A DNA stretch of 29,530 nucleotides from Pseudomonadota bacterium (GCA_023424095.1 JAFAEG010000135.1:1-29530), one strand, 5' to 3'. Shown: positions 17,734-25,146, counted from the first letter of the stretch. Made by a program: numbers and translations. The notes: generated from the sequence alone by a model not told the origin.

Positions 17734-18594
17734 ATGACCGCCCCGCCGGACGCGCCGCCATTTCACCGTATCGGGCCCGAACGGCCCGCTTCGCCGGTTG
17801 TCTTGTCGGTGCCGCATGCCGGCCGCGGCTACAGCACCGCCTTGCTGCGCGCCGCGCGGGTGCCGCTGAACGTCCTGGAGCAATTGGAGGATCGGCTGGT
17901 CGACCGGCTGGTCTGGCGCGCGCTGGGAACCGGCGCGACCGCGATCGTCGCGCAGGCGCCCCGGGCGGAGATCGACCTCAATCGCGACGAAAGGGAGCTG
18001 GACCCGGCGATGGTCGCCCCGGCCCCGCCGGCCGGCAGCCTGCTGGCGACGATGCGCACGCGCGGCGGGCTCGGCCTGGTGCCGGCGCGGCTGGCGGGTA
18101 CGGGCGCGCTGTGGCGGGGGCGGATGAGCCGCGACGAACTCAAAAGGCGGGTCGAGACGATCCACCGGCCTTATCATGCGGCCGTGGCGGCGGCGCTGGC
18201 GGCGGCGCGGCAGCATTTCGGCGTGGCAGTGCTGATCGATTGCCATTCGATGCCGCCGCGCGGGCCGGGCCAGCCGGGGATCATTTTCGGCGACCGTTTT
18301 GGCGTGACGACCGATCCGGCCCTGCTGGCGGCCGCGACCCAGGCCGCGTCGGCGCTCGGCTTCGCGACCGGGGCCAACGATCCTTATGCCGGCGGTCATG
18401 TGATCGAGCGGCACGGGCGGCCGCAGCAGTATGTGCACGCCTTGCAGATCGAGGTGGACCGCTCGCTCTATCTGGACTCGAAGCGGCGCGAGCCGGGGCC
18501 GGGCTTCGACGGCGTGGCGCGCCTGCTGGCGGCGATCTGCGAGGCGGTGGCGGCGACGGCACTGGGCGAACCGGCGGCGATCGCGGCGGAATAG
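17734..18594 (+). CDS. N-formylglutamate amidohydrolase family protein
   Basis: A 286-aa protein of the N-formylglutamate amidohydrolase family (PF05013), which hydrolyses N-formylglutamate or related N-acyl amino acids in a metal-dependent way. Conserved segments are VVLSVPHAGRGY, LEDRLVDRLV, APRAEIDLNRDERELD, VLIDCHSMPPRG and LQIEVDRSLYLD; His in PHAG, Asp-Cys-His and Glu are candidate metal and catalytic residues. The start is uncertain: ATG 17734 (MTAPPDAPPFHRIGP) fits family length, although no good Shine-Dalgarno precedes it. In-frame ATGs at 17653, 17677 and 17692 would add 14-27 residues that do not look conserved. No other hut genes are nearby. Confidence 0.82.
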   Translation: MTAPPDAPPFHRIGPERPASPVVLSVPHAGRGYSTALLRAARVPLNVLEQLEDRLVDRLVWRALGTGATAIVAQAPRAEIDLNRDERELDPAMVAPAPPAGSLLATMRTRGGLGLVPARLAGTGALWRGRMSRDELKRRVETIHRPYHAAVAAALAAARQHFGVAVLIDCHSMPPRGPGQPGIIFGDRFGVTTDPALLAAATQAASALGFATGANDPYAGGHVIERHGRPQQYVHALQIEVDRSLYLDSKRREPGPGFDGVARLLAAICEAVAATALGEPAAIAAE

Positions 18595-18609
18595 ACCGGC
18601 CTGCCCTCC

Positions 18610-18645
18610 AAAATAAAATGACCACCGCGCGGGGTCGCGCGGTGG
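18610..18645 (-). terminator. Rho-independent terminator on the minus strand
   Basis: A perfect 9-bp stem CCACCGCGC/GCGCGGTGG (18622-18630, 18637-18645) with a 6-nt loop is followed, reading the minus strand, by a T-rich tract (the complement of AAAATAAAA at 18610-18618). It would stop transcripts coming from the SapC-family gene about 150 nt upstream. On the plus strand the hairpin is not followed by a T run. Confidence 0.75.
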
Positions 18646-18661
18646 CCAAGTTCAGGGAGGA

Positions 18662-18681
18662 GCGCCCTCCGTGGAGGGCGC
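18662..18681. repeat. Perfect inverted repeat (hairpin)
   Basis: GCGCCCTCC (18662-18670) and GGAGGGCGC (18673-18681) form a perfect 9-bp palindromic stem around 2 nt. No T run follows on either strand. It is the second of three strong hairpins in the 198-nt gap between the amidohydrolase and the SapC-family gene. Confidence 0.7.
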
Positions 18682-18745
18682 GGCGCGTGGCCACAAAGGG
18701 GGGGTATGACCCCGCGCTTCCCCTCATATGGGTGCTGTCGTCGCA

Positions 18746-18773
18746 GTTTCAAGGGGCATCAACCCCTTGAAAC
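18746..18773. repeat. Perfect 11-bp inverted repeat downstream of the SapC-family gene
   Basis: GTTTCAAGGGG (18746-18756) and CCCCTTGAAAC (18763-18773) pair perfectly around a 6-nt loop. On the plus strand a weak TTTTATT follows only after 7 nt, so it is a poor terminator for the amidohydrolase; on the minus strand no T run follows. It may stabilise the 3' end of the SapC-family mRNA. Confidence 0.7.
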
Positions 18774-18792
18774 CGAACGATTTTATTGCAGA

Positions 18793-19593
18793 TTAATTGG
18801 TCTGCAGAGCCGGGCTCGCGGCACCGTTCGGCGCCGGCTGAGTCGGCACCTTGCCCTGCTGCATCTGACGACCGAACAGGTCGCGGATCAGCGAGAGCGA
18901 GAAGAGGTGCGCCACGACCAAAGGCAGGATGCCATTGTCGTGCAGCTTGCGCAGTTCGTCGGCCGGCAGCGCGCGGAACTTCTCTTCATTGACCATCAGA
19001 AAGCCGCGATAGACGTAGGGCTGCGGCTCGCTGTCGAGCTGGATCGACACTTCGCCGTCCATCAGCAATTCCATGTTCTGCAATTCCTTGACGAAGGCGC
19101 CAGTGCGCTGGGCCGACATCTCGAAATCTTCGCAGAATTTGACGACATTGTTGGTCATCGTGCTCGGCTTGTCGCCGTCGAACAGCAATCCGCCTTCGTC
19201 GAACTCGCCGATCAGGCCGCTGTCCGGATCGAAGCAGAGCGACATCTCGGCCGCTTCCGGGCTGGAGCGGGCGAGCAGCCACGGATAGCGACGGACATAG
19301 GCCGGGACATAGACTTCGCCGCGCAGCTTGCCGTCGTCCTCGACGAACACGTTCACGCCCTCGTTCAGGCCCATCAGCGCCAGCGGCACCGGATTGTCGC
19401 CCACCGAGAAGACGATCGGGAAATAACGCTGCGCGTTCACGAACTCGTCGATCGTGATCGGAATGGCGTGCGCCTTGGCGAGAAACGGCGCCCTTTCGGC
19501 AACCCGCGTGCGATAATTGGCGTGAATGCCGCTCTGCAGCGGGATGAGGTTGTTGTAGAATAACGGCAGGTTGTCCGCCGGCTGCGTGGCCAT
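18793..19593 (-). CDS. SapC family protein
   Basis: A 266-aa protein; ATG 19593 with GGAG about 9 nt upstream. Segments typical of SapC (PF07277) appear in order: LFYNNLIPLQ near the start, IPITIDEFVNAQRYFPIVFS (about 45-64), LGL-type MGLNEGVNVFVED, YVPAYVRRYPWLL (95-107) and a C-terminal domain ending in VVAHLFSLSLIRDLFGRQ. No signal peptide is visible. The name comes from an S-layer-associated gene of Campylobacter, but the function in sphingomonads, where SapC genes often accompany TonB-receptor loci, is not established. Here it stands alone and is followed by hairpins and an intrinsic terminator. Confidence 0.85.
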   Translation of the reverse strand: MATQPADNLPLFYNNLIPLQSGIHANYRTRVAERAPFLAKAHAIPITIDEFVNAQRYFPIVFSVGDNPVPLALMGLNEGVNVFVEDDGKLRGEVYVPAYVRRYPWLLARSSPEAAEMSLCFDPDSGLIGEFDEGGLLFDGDKPSTMTNNVVKFCEDFEMSAQRTGAFVKELQNMELLMDGEVSIQLDSEPQPYVYRGFLMVNEEKFRALPADELRKLHDNGILPLVVAHLFSLSLIRDLFGRQMQQGKVPTQPAPNGAASPALQTN

Positions 19594-19804
19594 TCGAATG
19601 AACTCCGTGGATTGGATGCGTGTGACCGGCCGCGCGCGGCCTGATTTCGGTGCTCACCATTTATTGCGGCCCGGACGAATCCGCAAGCGGGCGCGTCGAG
19701 CGCCCGGCGGCCGCCGCGCCTGCCGCTGACCTTCGGCCAACCCGTGCCCAATTCATGCCACATTCAACATCCCGGGCCGTAGGTCGCGGAATGGAGTATT
19801 TCGC

Positions 19805-20260
19805 TTGATCCACCTCGCCTTGGCGGCCGCTTTGTCGCTTGCCCCGCCGCCCGCGGCGGAAGAGATCGTCCCGCCACAGCTCGAGCGCGTCGCCGCCGAG
19901 CTGCTCCAGGTCACCGTTCAGCAGATCATCATCCGCGTCCCCCGCCGGGACGATCGCGTGCCGGCGATGAGCAATATGAGCTGGCGCGAGGGCAATGGCC
20001 CGCGCTGCGTCTCCGCCCGCCAGATTGCCGGGGCGATGCCGACCGCGAACAGCGTCGATCTGCTGATGCGCGACAATAGCCGCATTCGCGCCCGGCTGGG
20101 CCAGCGCTGCATGGCGCTCGATTATTATCGCGGCCTCTATGTGAACGCCAATGCCGACGGGCAGCTTTGCGCCGGCCGCGACGTGATCCGCTCGCGCATG
20201 GGCGGGCAGTGCGACATCGTCCAATTCCGCACGCTTCGACCGCCTGCGCGCAATCCGTAA
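19805..20260 (+). CDS. Small secreted hypothetical protein with four cysteines
   Basis: I do not recognise a family. A TTG start at 19805 is chosen because GGAG lies 8 nt upstream (19793-19796) and the resulting N-terminus (IHLALAAALSLAPPPAAEE) is a short hydrophobic signal-like stretch; the nearby ATG 19791 is out of frame and stops at once. The mature part (about 130 aa) has four cysteines, in PRCVSA, QRCMALDYY, QLCAGRD and GQCDIV, which could form two disulphides in the periplasm. The middle is basic. The gene stands alone between the SapC-family gene (divergent) and rhlE; the 211-nt region upstream shows no clear promoter or repeat. Confidence 0.6.
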   Translation: MIHLALAAALSLAPPPAAEEIVPPQLERVAAELLQVTVQQIIIRVPRRDDRVPAMSNMSWREGNGPRCVSARQIAGAMPTANSVDLLMRDNSRIRARLGQRCMALDYYRGLYVNANADGQLCAGRDVIRSRMGGQCDIVQFRTLRPPARNP

Positions 20261-20311
20261 ACCCGCATTTTCTTGACTTTGCCCTCTGGCTAACGCCAAG
20301 CGCGGCCTCTC

Positions 20312-21721
20312 ATGAGCTTTGCTGACCTCCATCTGTCCGACGATCTGCTGCGCGCAGTGACCGAAGCGGGCTACGACACGCCCACGCCCATCCAGCGCGA
20401 GGCGATCCCGACCGTGCTCATGGCGCGCGACCTGATCGGTATCGCCCAGACCGGCACCGGCAAGACCGCCGCCTTCGTGCTGCCGATGATTGATATCCTC
20501 GGCGAAGGCCGCAGCCGCGCCCGCATGCCCCGCTCGCTGATCCTGGAGCCGACCCGCGAGCTGGCCATGCAGGTCGCCGAGAATTTCGAGAAATACGGCA
20601 AATATCACAAGCTCAACATGGCGCTGCTGATCGGCGGCACGACCATGAGCGACCAGATCAAGAAGCTGGAAAAAGGCGTCGACGTGTTGATCGCCACGCC
20701 AGGCCGGCTGATGGACCTGTTCGGCCGTGGCAAGATCATGCTGAACGGCTGCAGCCTGCTGGTGATCGACGAAGCCGACCGAATGCTCGACATGGGCTTC
20801 ATCCCGGACATCGAGGAAATCTGTTCCAAGCTGCCCAAGGATCGGCAGACCCTGCTGTTCAGCGCGACCATGCCGCCGGTGATCAAGAAACTGGCGGACA
20901 AGTTCCTGTCCAACCCCAAGCAGATCGAGGTCGCCCGTCCGGCGCAGACGAACGTGCTGATCGACCAGCGCGTGCTGAAGGTCACCGGCCCGAAGAAGCG
21001 CGACGCGCTCGGAACGCTGCTGCGCGGCGAGGCGGTGAAGACCGCGATCGTCTTCTGCAACCGCAAGACCACGGTGCGCGAACTGGCCACCAGCCTGAAG
21101 CGCGGCGGGCTGAAGGCCGGGCCGATCCATGGCGACATGGAACAGTCCGAGCGGATCAAGGAGCTGGACCGGTTCAAGGCCGGCGAGATCAACATTCTGG
21201 TCGCGTCCGACGTCGCTGCCCGGGGCCTGGACATCAAGGGTGTCAGCCACGTCTTCAACTATGACGTGCCATGGCAGCCGGACGATTATGTCCACCGCAT
21301 CGGCCGCACCGGCCGCGCCGGCGCGAGCGGCACCGCCGTCACCCTGGTAACGCGCGAGGATGCCGAGGCGATCGAGCGGATCGAGAAGCTGACCAGCATG
21401 AAGATCCCGCTGTGGGATGACGGCGCAAGCGCGCCCGAACCGGCGGCGGAAGCGGAAGAACGCGACGAGCGTCCGACCCGCGATGAGCGCCCGGCGCGCG
21501 AGGAGCGGGAAGCCCGCGAAGACCGGCCGCGCCGCAGTCGTGGCGGCCGTGGCCGTGGCCGCGGCCGGAGCGAGGACAAGCCCAAGGCCGCACAGAAGGC
21601 AGCGCCCCGGAACGAGCCTGCACCCCGCCGCGAACAGCGCGAAGAGCCCCAGGATGCGGGCGGCGAAGAAGGCTGGAACGGCCCGGTGCCGAGCTTCCTG
21701 GGCACCGGCTTCGGCGGCTGA
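20312..21721 (+). CDS. rhlE: DEAD-box ATP-dependent RNA helicase, RhlE type
   Basis: A 469-aa RNA helicase with all core motifs: Q motif GYDTPTPIQREAIP (20-33), Walker A AQTGTGKT (45-52), PTREL (80-84), TPGR (129-132), DEAD (153-156), SAT (184-186), the ARGLDIKGV segment near 303-311 and HRIGRTGRAG (328-337). The C-terminal 100 residues are a low-complexity tail, first acidic/Arg-rich with repeated DERPxR units, then RGG-like (RRSRGGRGRGRGRS), then Pro/Ala-rich; such tails bind RNA. It probably remodels ribosomal or mRNA structures, for example in cold or during turnover. The start is a plain ATG. An intrinsic terminator overlaps its stop codon. Confidence 0.93.
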   Translation: MSFADLHLSDDLLRAVTEAGYDTPTPIQREAIPTVLMARDLIGIAQTGTGKTAAFVLPMIDILGEGRSRARMPRSLILEPTRELAMQVAENFEKYGKYHKLNMALLIGGTTMSDQIKKLEKGVDVLIATPGRLMDLFGRGKIMLNGCSLLVIDEADRMLDMGFIPDIEEICSKLPKDRQTLLFSATMPPVIKKLADKFLSNPKQIEVARPAQTNVLIDQRVLKVTGPKKRDALGTLLRGEAVKTAIVFCNRKTTVRELATSLKRGGLKAGPIHGDMEQSERIKELDRFKAGEINILVASDVAARGLDIKGVSHVFNYDVPWQPDDYVHRIGRTGRAGASGTAVTLVTREDAEAIERIEKLTSMKIPLWDDGASAPEPAAEAEERDERPTRDERPAREEREAREDRPRRSRGGRGRGRGRSEDKPKAAQKAAPRNEPAPRREQREEPQDAGGEEGWNGPVPSFLGTGFGG

Positions 21722-21748
21722 GAAGTGACTAGCGCCGCCATCTTTTTT
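21713..21748 (+). terminator. Intrinsic terminator overlapping the rhlE stop codon
   Basis: GGCGGC (21713-21718) pairs with GCCGCC (21734-21739) and is followed by ATC and six T residues (21743-21748). A second pairing inside (GCT 21717-21719 with AGC 21731-21733) is possible as an alternative register. The TGA of rhlE (21719-21721) lies at the base of the loop. The GTG start proposed for the next gene (21725) also lies in the loop. Confidence 0.55.
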
Positions 21749-22018
21749 GATGACGACGCTACCTTCTTAGCATGGGGTCGACAGCACCCCGACGGCTATG
21801 TGTTGAATGTCCGACAAAGCTTGGGTGCAGACTATATCGTGCTTCACCGATTTGGTTGCAGCACTCTCAATCGTTCGGATTTTACTCGGGGCGCATTGAC
21901 CGAGAGAGCCTATCGCAAAGTCGGTGCGCAGACGCGCGCAGCATTGCTGATTTGGGTTCGCACTCAAATTCCCCTGGCCACGGAATTCACGAAAGTTTGT
22001 GGCCGCTGCTTGGGCTAA
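21725..22018 (+). CDS. Small protein of unknown function in an AT-richer insert
   Basis: 97 aa, GTG start 4 nt after the rhlE stop. I recognise the general pattern FFDDDATFLAW, GYVLNVRQ, ADYIVLHRFGCSTL and ERAYRKVGAQT from small uncharacterised domains that occur alone or next to nucleases, but I cannot name it. Two features look structural: the VLNV...YIVLHR beta-rich core with Cys44, and a C-terminal helix ending in CGRCLG. Base composition is clearly lower in GC than its neighbours (31 of 60 bases are G or C in 21841-21900). The gene runs convergently into the GIY-YIG gene and the two stops overlap by 4 nt. No good Shine-Dalgarno is seen, so expression may depend on read-through from rhlE. 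Confidence 0.6.
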   Translation: MTSAAIFFDDDATFLAWGRQHPDGYVLNVRQSLGADYIVLHRFGCSTLNRSDFTRGALTERAYRKVGAQTRAALLIWVRTQIPLATEFTKVCGRCLG

Positions 22019-22599
22019 TTCGCGTTCCCGCGCATGTTCCATGAAAGTGCGTAGGTTTGGATGAGGCCGGCTTCTACGCCCTCCGGACCACTTACCACTA
22101 AACCGTTCCATTCGAAGTTGGGCGGATTTGCAAAGTGGACCGCAACCTCAGTCCCCGCTGCAATGGCAGTGCGAATTAGGCCGTTGAGCCTGACGTTCGT
22201 ACGCTGTGATCCAGCAGGATTTCCGTAGAAGGAGATGCGTTTGGCCAGAGACCGAGACGCCAAGCCAACATAGACGACCTCGTCACCGATACTGAACGCG
22301 TAAACGCCGGCAGCCTTTGGGAGGGCGCCCGAGCACACGATGCGAGCCCCGCGTTCCTGCCACACGCCAACGCCTGTGAAACCAACCTTGTGCAACTGAT
22401 CCACATGCAAATTGGGCTTCGGCGCAGGTTCACCTAGCTCGACTCGGGTCGCATCGTCGCGAGGTCGCAAAAGTCCCGCGTCGCGACAAACTTTGTACGC
22501 GTGCTGGTAACGTATTCCAAGAATTCTCGCGATCTGCGCCGTCGCTGTTCCCTCTCCAGCCAGAGCCCTGATCCGAGCGGAGATGCTTGGTTCTCTCAC
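22015..22599 (-). CDS. Helix-turn-helix plus GIY-YIG nuclease-family protein
   Basis: 194 aa from a GTG at 22599, chosen because GAAGG lies 9 nt upstream and ISARIRALAGEG is a natural start; GTG 22632 is an alternative. Residues 6-45 form a helix-turn-helix (IRALAGEGTATAQIARILGI with YQHAYKVCRDAGL). Residues 97-192 are a GIY-YIG fold with all key positions: GVY 98-100, YVG 110-112, Arg121, Glu176 and Asn188. This suggests a metal-dependent DNA endonuclease, possibly site-directed by the HTH. It could be a homing-type, repair or defence protein; nothing shows which. It lies in the same AT-richer stretch as the convergent 97-aa gene, about 21725-22690, consistent with acquisition by transfer. 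Confidence 0.72.
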   Translation of the reverse strand: MREPSISARIRALAGEGTATAQIARILGIRYQHAYKVCRDAGLLRPRDDATRVELGEPAPKPNLHVDQLHKVGFTGVGVWQERGARIVCSGALPKAAGVYAFSIGDEVVYVGLASRSLAKRISFYGNPAGSQRTNVRLNGLIRTAIAAGTEVAVHFANPPNFEWNGLVVSGPEGVEAGLIQTYALSWNMRGNAN

Positions 22600-22693
22600 G
22601 ATATGAACCTTCGTGACGACAGTCTTCGACACGTCATGCTTTGCCCTGTGAGTCCGAACTTGGCTAGCTGCGGATACCAGATCGTCTAGGCAC

Positions 22694-23122
22694 TCACCGC
22701 CTTGTGAAGCCGAAGCGATAGGCTTCGCGCGGACCGCGGTCCTGGTGATAATTGTTCGGCCAGACGCTGGCGAGCACCAAGGTACCGCCGCCGGGCAGCA
22801 CAAAGGGTTCGAGCGATGAGATGGTCGCCGGACCATCGACGCCGGAAATTTCCGCGCGCATCACCAGCCGGCCGCTCCAGGCGCAGGTTACGTCCACCGG
22901 ACAGCGGCTGTCTTCGATCACCTCAAGCGGCTTCACCGTCAGATCACCGAGCCGGATCGTCTCGTTGAGCCCGCCATAAGCATGGCCGGGCTGATCGGCA
23001 GGCCGCTGCTCGCGCGACTGGTTCTGGGTCGGCGCCTCAGGCGCGGTGTCGGCGACATTGGCGGGTGGCGAGGCCGCCATGCACCCGGTGACGGCAAAAG
23101 CCGCGATCAGGATCATGCGCAT
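22694..23122 (-). CDS. Putative lipoprotein
   Basis: 142 aa, beginning with a lipoprotein signal: MRMILIAAFAVTGC, with the lipobox VTGC and acylated Cys14. A Pro/Ala/Gln-rich, probably disordered linker follows (about 15-45). The C-terminal domain contains IRLGDLTVKPLEVIEDSRCPVDVTCAWSGR with two cysteines five residues apart (CPVDVTC) that likely form a disulphide, and is predicted mainly beta. Similar small envelope proteins exist in sphingomonads, without known function. The ATG lies 3 nt after the tgt stop, so it is cotranscribed with tgt. Localisation is presumably outer or inner membrane facing the periplasm. Confidence 0.78.
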   Translation of the reverse strand: MRMILIAAFAVTGCMAASPPANVADTAPEAPTQNQSREQRPADQPGHAYGGLNETIRLGDLTVKPLEVIEDSRCPVDVTCAWSGRLVMRAEISGVDGPATISSLEPFVLPGGGTLVLASVWPNNYHQDRGPREAYRFGFTRR

Positions 23123-23125
23123 CGC

Positions 23126-24256
23126 TCATCTTTGCCCCCGCGCGCCATAACGGGCGCTGAACGTGGCGGCGAAACTATCGAGCGTGCCGGCGGCGATCGC
23201 GTCGCGTAAGCGCTGCATAAGCTGCTGATAGAAATAGATATTATGCTCGGTCATCAGCATCGCGCCGAGCATCTCGCCGGATTTGACGAGGTGATGGAGA
23301 TAGGCGCGGCTCCAGCCGGCGCAGGTCGGGCAGGCGCAATCAGCGGCGAGCTGGGCCTGATCCTCGGCGAATTTGGCGTTGCGGATGTTCAATGGCCCGT
23401 CCCAGGTGAAAGCCTGGCCGTTGCGCCCGCTCCGCGTCGGCAGCACGCAATCGAACATGTCGATGCCGCGCAGCACCGCGCCGACGATATCATCAGGCTT
23501 GCCGACGCCCATCAGGTAACGCGGCCTGTCGGCGGGCAGTTGGCCGGGCGCGAAATCGAGGGTAGCGAACATCGCCTCCTGCCCTTCCCCCACCGCGAGG
23601 CCGCCGACCGCATAGCCGTCGAAGCCGATGTCGATCAGCGCGTCGGCGGAACCCTTGCGCAGCGCCTCGTCCAGCCCGCCCTGCTGGATGCCGAACAAAG
23701 CGCCGTGATGGCCCAGATCGTCCAGCGCGACGCGCGAGCGCGCGGCCCAGCGCATCGAACGGTCCATCGCCGCCGCCTGCACCTCGCGGCTGACCGTGGT
23801 CGGCACGAGCTGGTCGAAGGCCATGACGATATCGGAGCCGAGCGCGTGCTGGATCTGCATCGAGCGTTCCGGCGAGAGCATGTGGCGCGAACCGTCAATG
23901 TGGCTGGCGAAGGCAACGCCTTGTTCCGTCACCTTGGTCAGCGCCGACAGGCTCATCACCTGATAGCCGCCGCTGTCGGTCAGGATCGGCCGCTCCCAGC
24001 CCATGAATTTGTGCAGCCCGCCCAGCCGCTGCATCCGCTCCGCGCCGGGGCGGAGCATGAGGTGATAGGTGTTGCCCAGGATGATGTCCGCGCCCGCCGC
24101 GCGCACATCCGCCGGCTTCATCGCCTTGACCGTCGCGGCGGTGCCGACCGGCATGAAGGCAGGCGTGCGAATCTCGCCGCGCGCCATGCGGATCGTACCG
24201 GTGCGGGCGCGGCCGTCGGTGGCGGCGATGGAAAAGGCGAAGCGGTCAGCGGACAT
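23126..24256 (-). CDS. tgt: Queuine tRNA-ribosyltransferase (tRNA-guanine transglycosylase)
   Basis: Exchanges guanine 34 for preQ1 in tRNAs with GUN anticodons, an early step of queuosine synthesis. 376 aa. Asp94 lies in ILTDSGGYQVMSL; the Tyr in DSGGYQ is the form found in Zymomonas mobilis Tgt. The nucleophile is Asp269 in MFDCVLPTRSGRNG. The zinc site is Cys307, Cys309, Cys312 (CACPTC) and His338, and this spacing, together with Asp269, is identical to that of the Z. mobilis enzyme. It starts at ATG 24256 and is followed 3 nt after its stop by the lipoprotein gene. No other queuosine gene is in the window. Confidence 0.96.
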   Translation of the reverse strand: MSADRFAFSIAATDGRARTGTIRMARGEIRTPAFMPVGTAATVKAMKPADVRAAGADIILGNTYHLMLRPGAERMQRLGGLHKFMGWERPILTDSGGYQVMSLSALTKVTEQGVAFASHIDGSRHMLSPERSMQIQHALGSDIVMAFDQLVPTTVSREVQAAAMDRSMRWAARSRVALDDLGHHGALFGIQQGGLDEALRKGSADALIDIGFDGYAVGGLAVGEGQEAMFATLDFAPGQLPADRPRYLMGVGKPDDIVGAVLRGIDMFDCVLPTRSGRNGQAFTWDGPLNIRNAKFAEDQAQLAADCACPTCAGWSRAYLHHLVKSGEMLGAMLMTEHNIYFYQQLMQRLRDAIAAGTLDSFAATFSARYGARGQR

Positions 24257-24342
24257 GCGGGTCGCCTTAGCGAGCGCTGCGCGCAGCGTCGATTGGCCTA
24301 ACGCGCGAGACGTGGGTGCGATGGCGCAAGCGGCGTGACCGC

Positions 24343-24696
24343 TCAGTCAGCCGTGCCGGCCTTCGGGCTGGCGCGGTAGCCGATCACGCACAGGATCAGC
24401 ATCGCGACGTTCGCGCCGAAATCGAGCAGCATCCATTCGCTGAACAATGGCACGACGAACACGAACCAGTAATTGAACCAGAAGAAGGGCAGCAAGGCGA
24501 TCGCGTAGACGAGGAAGGTGGTGCGGGTGAAGCGGCTGAACCAGGCGAACAAACCGGCCAGCACCGCCTGCGCGCCGAAGCAGCCCAAAAGCACGGCGGT
24601 CACCGTGTCGCCGCGGACATATTCGGGGCGGAGCGACAGGCGCTCCACCATGCCCGGCATCAACAGGCACCAAGCGCCCAGCACCAGGAACGGCAC
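24343..24696 (-). CDS. Four-helix membrane protein downstream of arsR-type regulator
   Basis: About 117 aa with four membrane segments: VPFLVLGAWCLL, VTAVLLGCFGAQAVLAGLFAW, LVYAIALLPFFWFNYWFVFV and ANVAMLILCVIGY. I do not recognise a named family. The start is uncertain. The nearest standard start in frame is GTG 24696, 5 nt after the regulator's stop. The hydrophobic reading continues upstream through LLAQRLIA to about 24720, where only CTG codons could serve. A long in-frame reading up to 25095 is only the shadow of the regulator gene. Translation is probably coupled to that of the regulator. It may share a function with the membrane protein and desaturase across the divergent promoter. Confidence 0.65.
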   Translation of the reverse strand: MPFLVLGAWCLLMPGMVERLSLRPEYVRGDTVTAVLLGCFGAQAVLAGLFAWFSRFTRTTFLVYAIALLPFFWFNYWFVFVVPLFSEWMLLDFGANVAMLILCVIGYRASPKAGTAD

Positions 24697-24701
24697 CGCG
24701 A

Positions 24702-25058
24702 TCAGCCGCTGGGCCAGCAGGGGAGGCAGGCTGCGCCCTCCCCGTCTTCCGCCGCGCGCTTCGCAGCGATCGCGGCGCTCTCCCGGCGCAACGGCCGCGA
24801 GACCGGGCAGACCGTCTGCAGATAGCCGTTCAGCGTGTTGGCGAGGCTCTCGGCGACCAGCGAATAATGGACGAACTGCCCCTTTTTCGTCCGCTCGACC
24901 AGGCCCGCATTCTCCAGAACGTTGAGATGCTGTGACACGGCCGACTTCGTGATCTCGAACCGCGCGGCGATCTCGCCGGCGGTCAGGTCGGTGTCCGCCA
25001 AATAAGCGAGCATCTTGCGCCGGATGGTCGAGGAGAGGGCTTCGAAGACGCGTTGCAT
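24702..25058 (-). CDS. ArsR/SmtB-family winged-helix repressor
   Basis: 118 aa from ATG 25058. The N-terminus (MQRVFEALSSTIRRKMLAYL) and helix-turn-helix (AGEIAARFEITKSAVSQHLNVLENAGLV, about 27-54) followed by the wing ERTKKGQFVHYSL are typical of the ArsR family, close to the SdpR-like autorepressors. Apart from Cys84 and the CLPC pair near the end (111, 114) I see no arrangement matching known metal sites, so metal sensing is doubtful, although the terminal CLPC could be a redox or metal switch. It heads a minus-strand pair with a membrane protein. Two matching palindromes lie between it and the divergent membrane protein/desaturase genes, so it probably represses itself and them. Confidence 0.85.
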   Translation of the reverse strand: MQRVFEALSSTIRRKMLAYLADTDLTAGEIAARFEITKSAVSQHLNVLENAGLVERTKKGQFVHYSLVAESLANTLNGYLQTVCPVSRPLRRESAAIAAKRAAEDGEGAACLPCWPSG

Positions 25059-25069
25059 ATGCCGAGCAG

Positions 25070-25085
25070 TTAAGCGGTCGCTTCA
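25070..25085. promoter_or_regulatory. Operator-like palindrome next to the ArsR-type gene
   Basis: TTAAG (25070-25074), six bases, then CTTCA (25081-25085). The inner part AAGCG/CGCTT is a perfect inverted repeat. It lies 12 nt before the repressor start codon and has the same TTAAG-N6-CTT layout as the second site at 25112-25127. Predicted repressor binding site; inference from symmetry and position. Confidence 0.6.
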
Positions 25086-25111
25086 TTGCTTGCAACCGGC
25101 CAACATAGGAA

Positions 25112-25127
25112 TTAAGGAATCACTTAA
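25112..25127. promoter_or_regulatory. Operator-like palindrome next to the divergent membrane protein gene
   Basis: TTAAG-N6-CTTAA is perfectly symmetric and extends to AATTAAG/CTTAATT (25110-25129). It lies 20 nt before the ATG at 25147. Its centre is 42 bp from that of the site at 25070-25085, about four helical turns, so two bound repressor dimers would lie on the same face of the DNA. Confidence 0.65.
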
Positions 25128-25146
25128 TTACTAAAGAGGTGATTTG

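Noticed and set aside
19661..21295. 544-aa minus-strand frame opposite the helicase
   Set aside because: Shadow of rhlE and the small secreted protein gene; the helicase motifs in the plus frame are complete.
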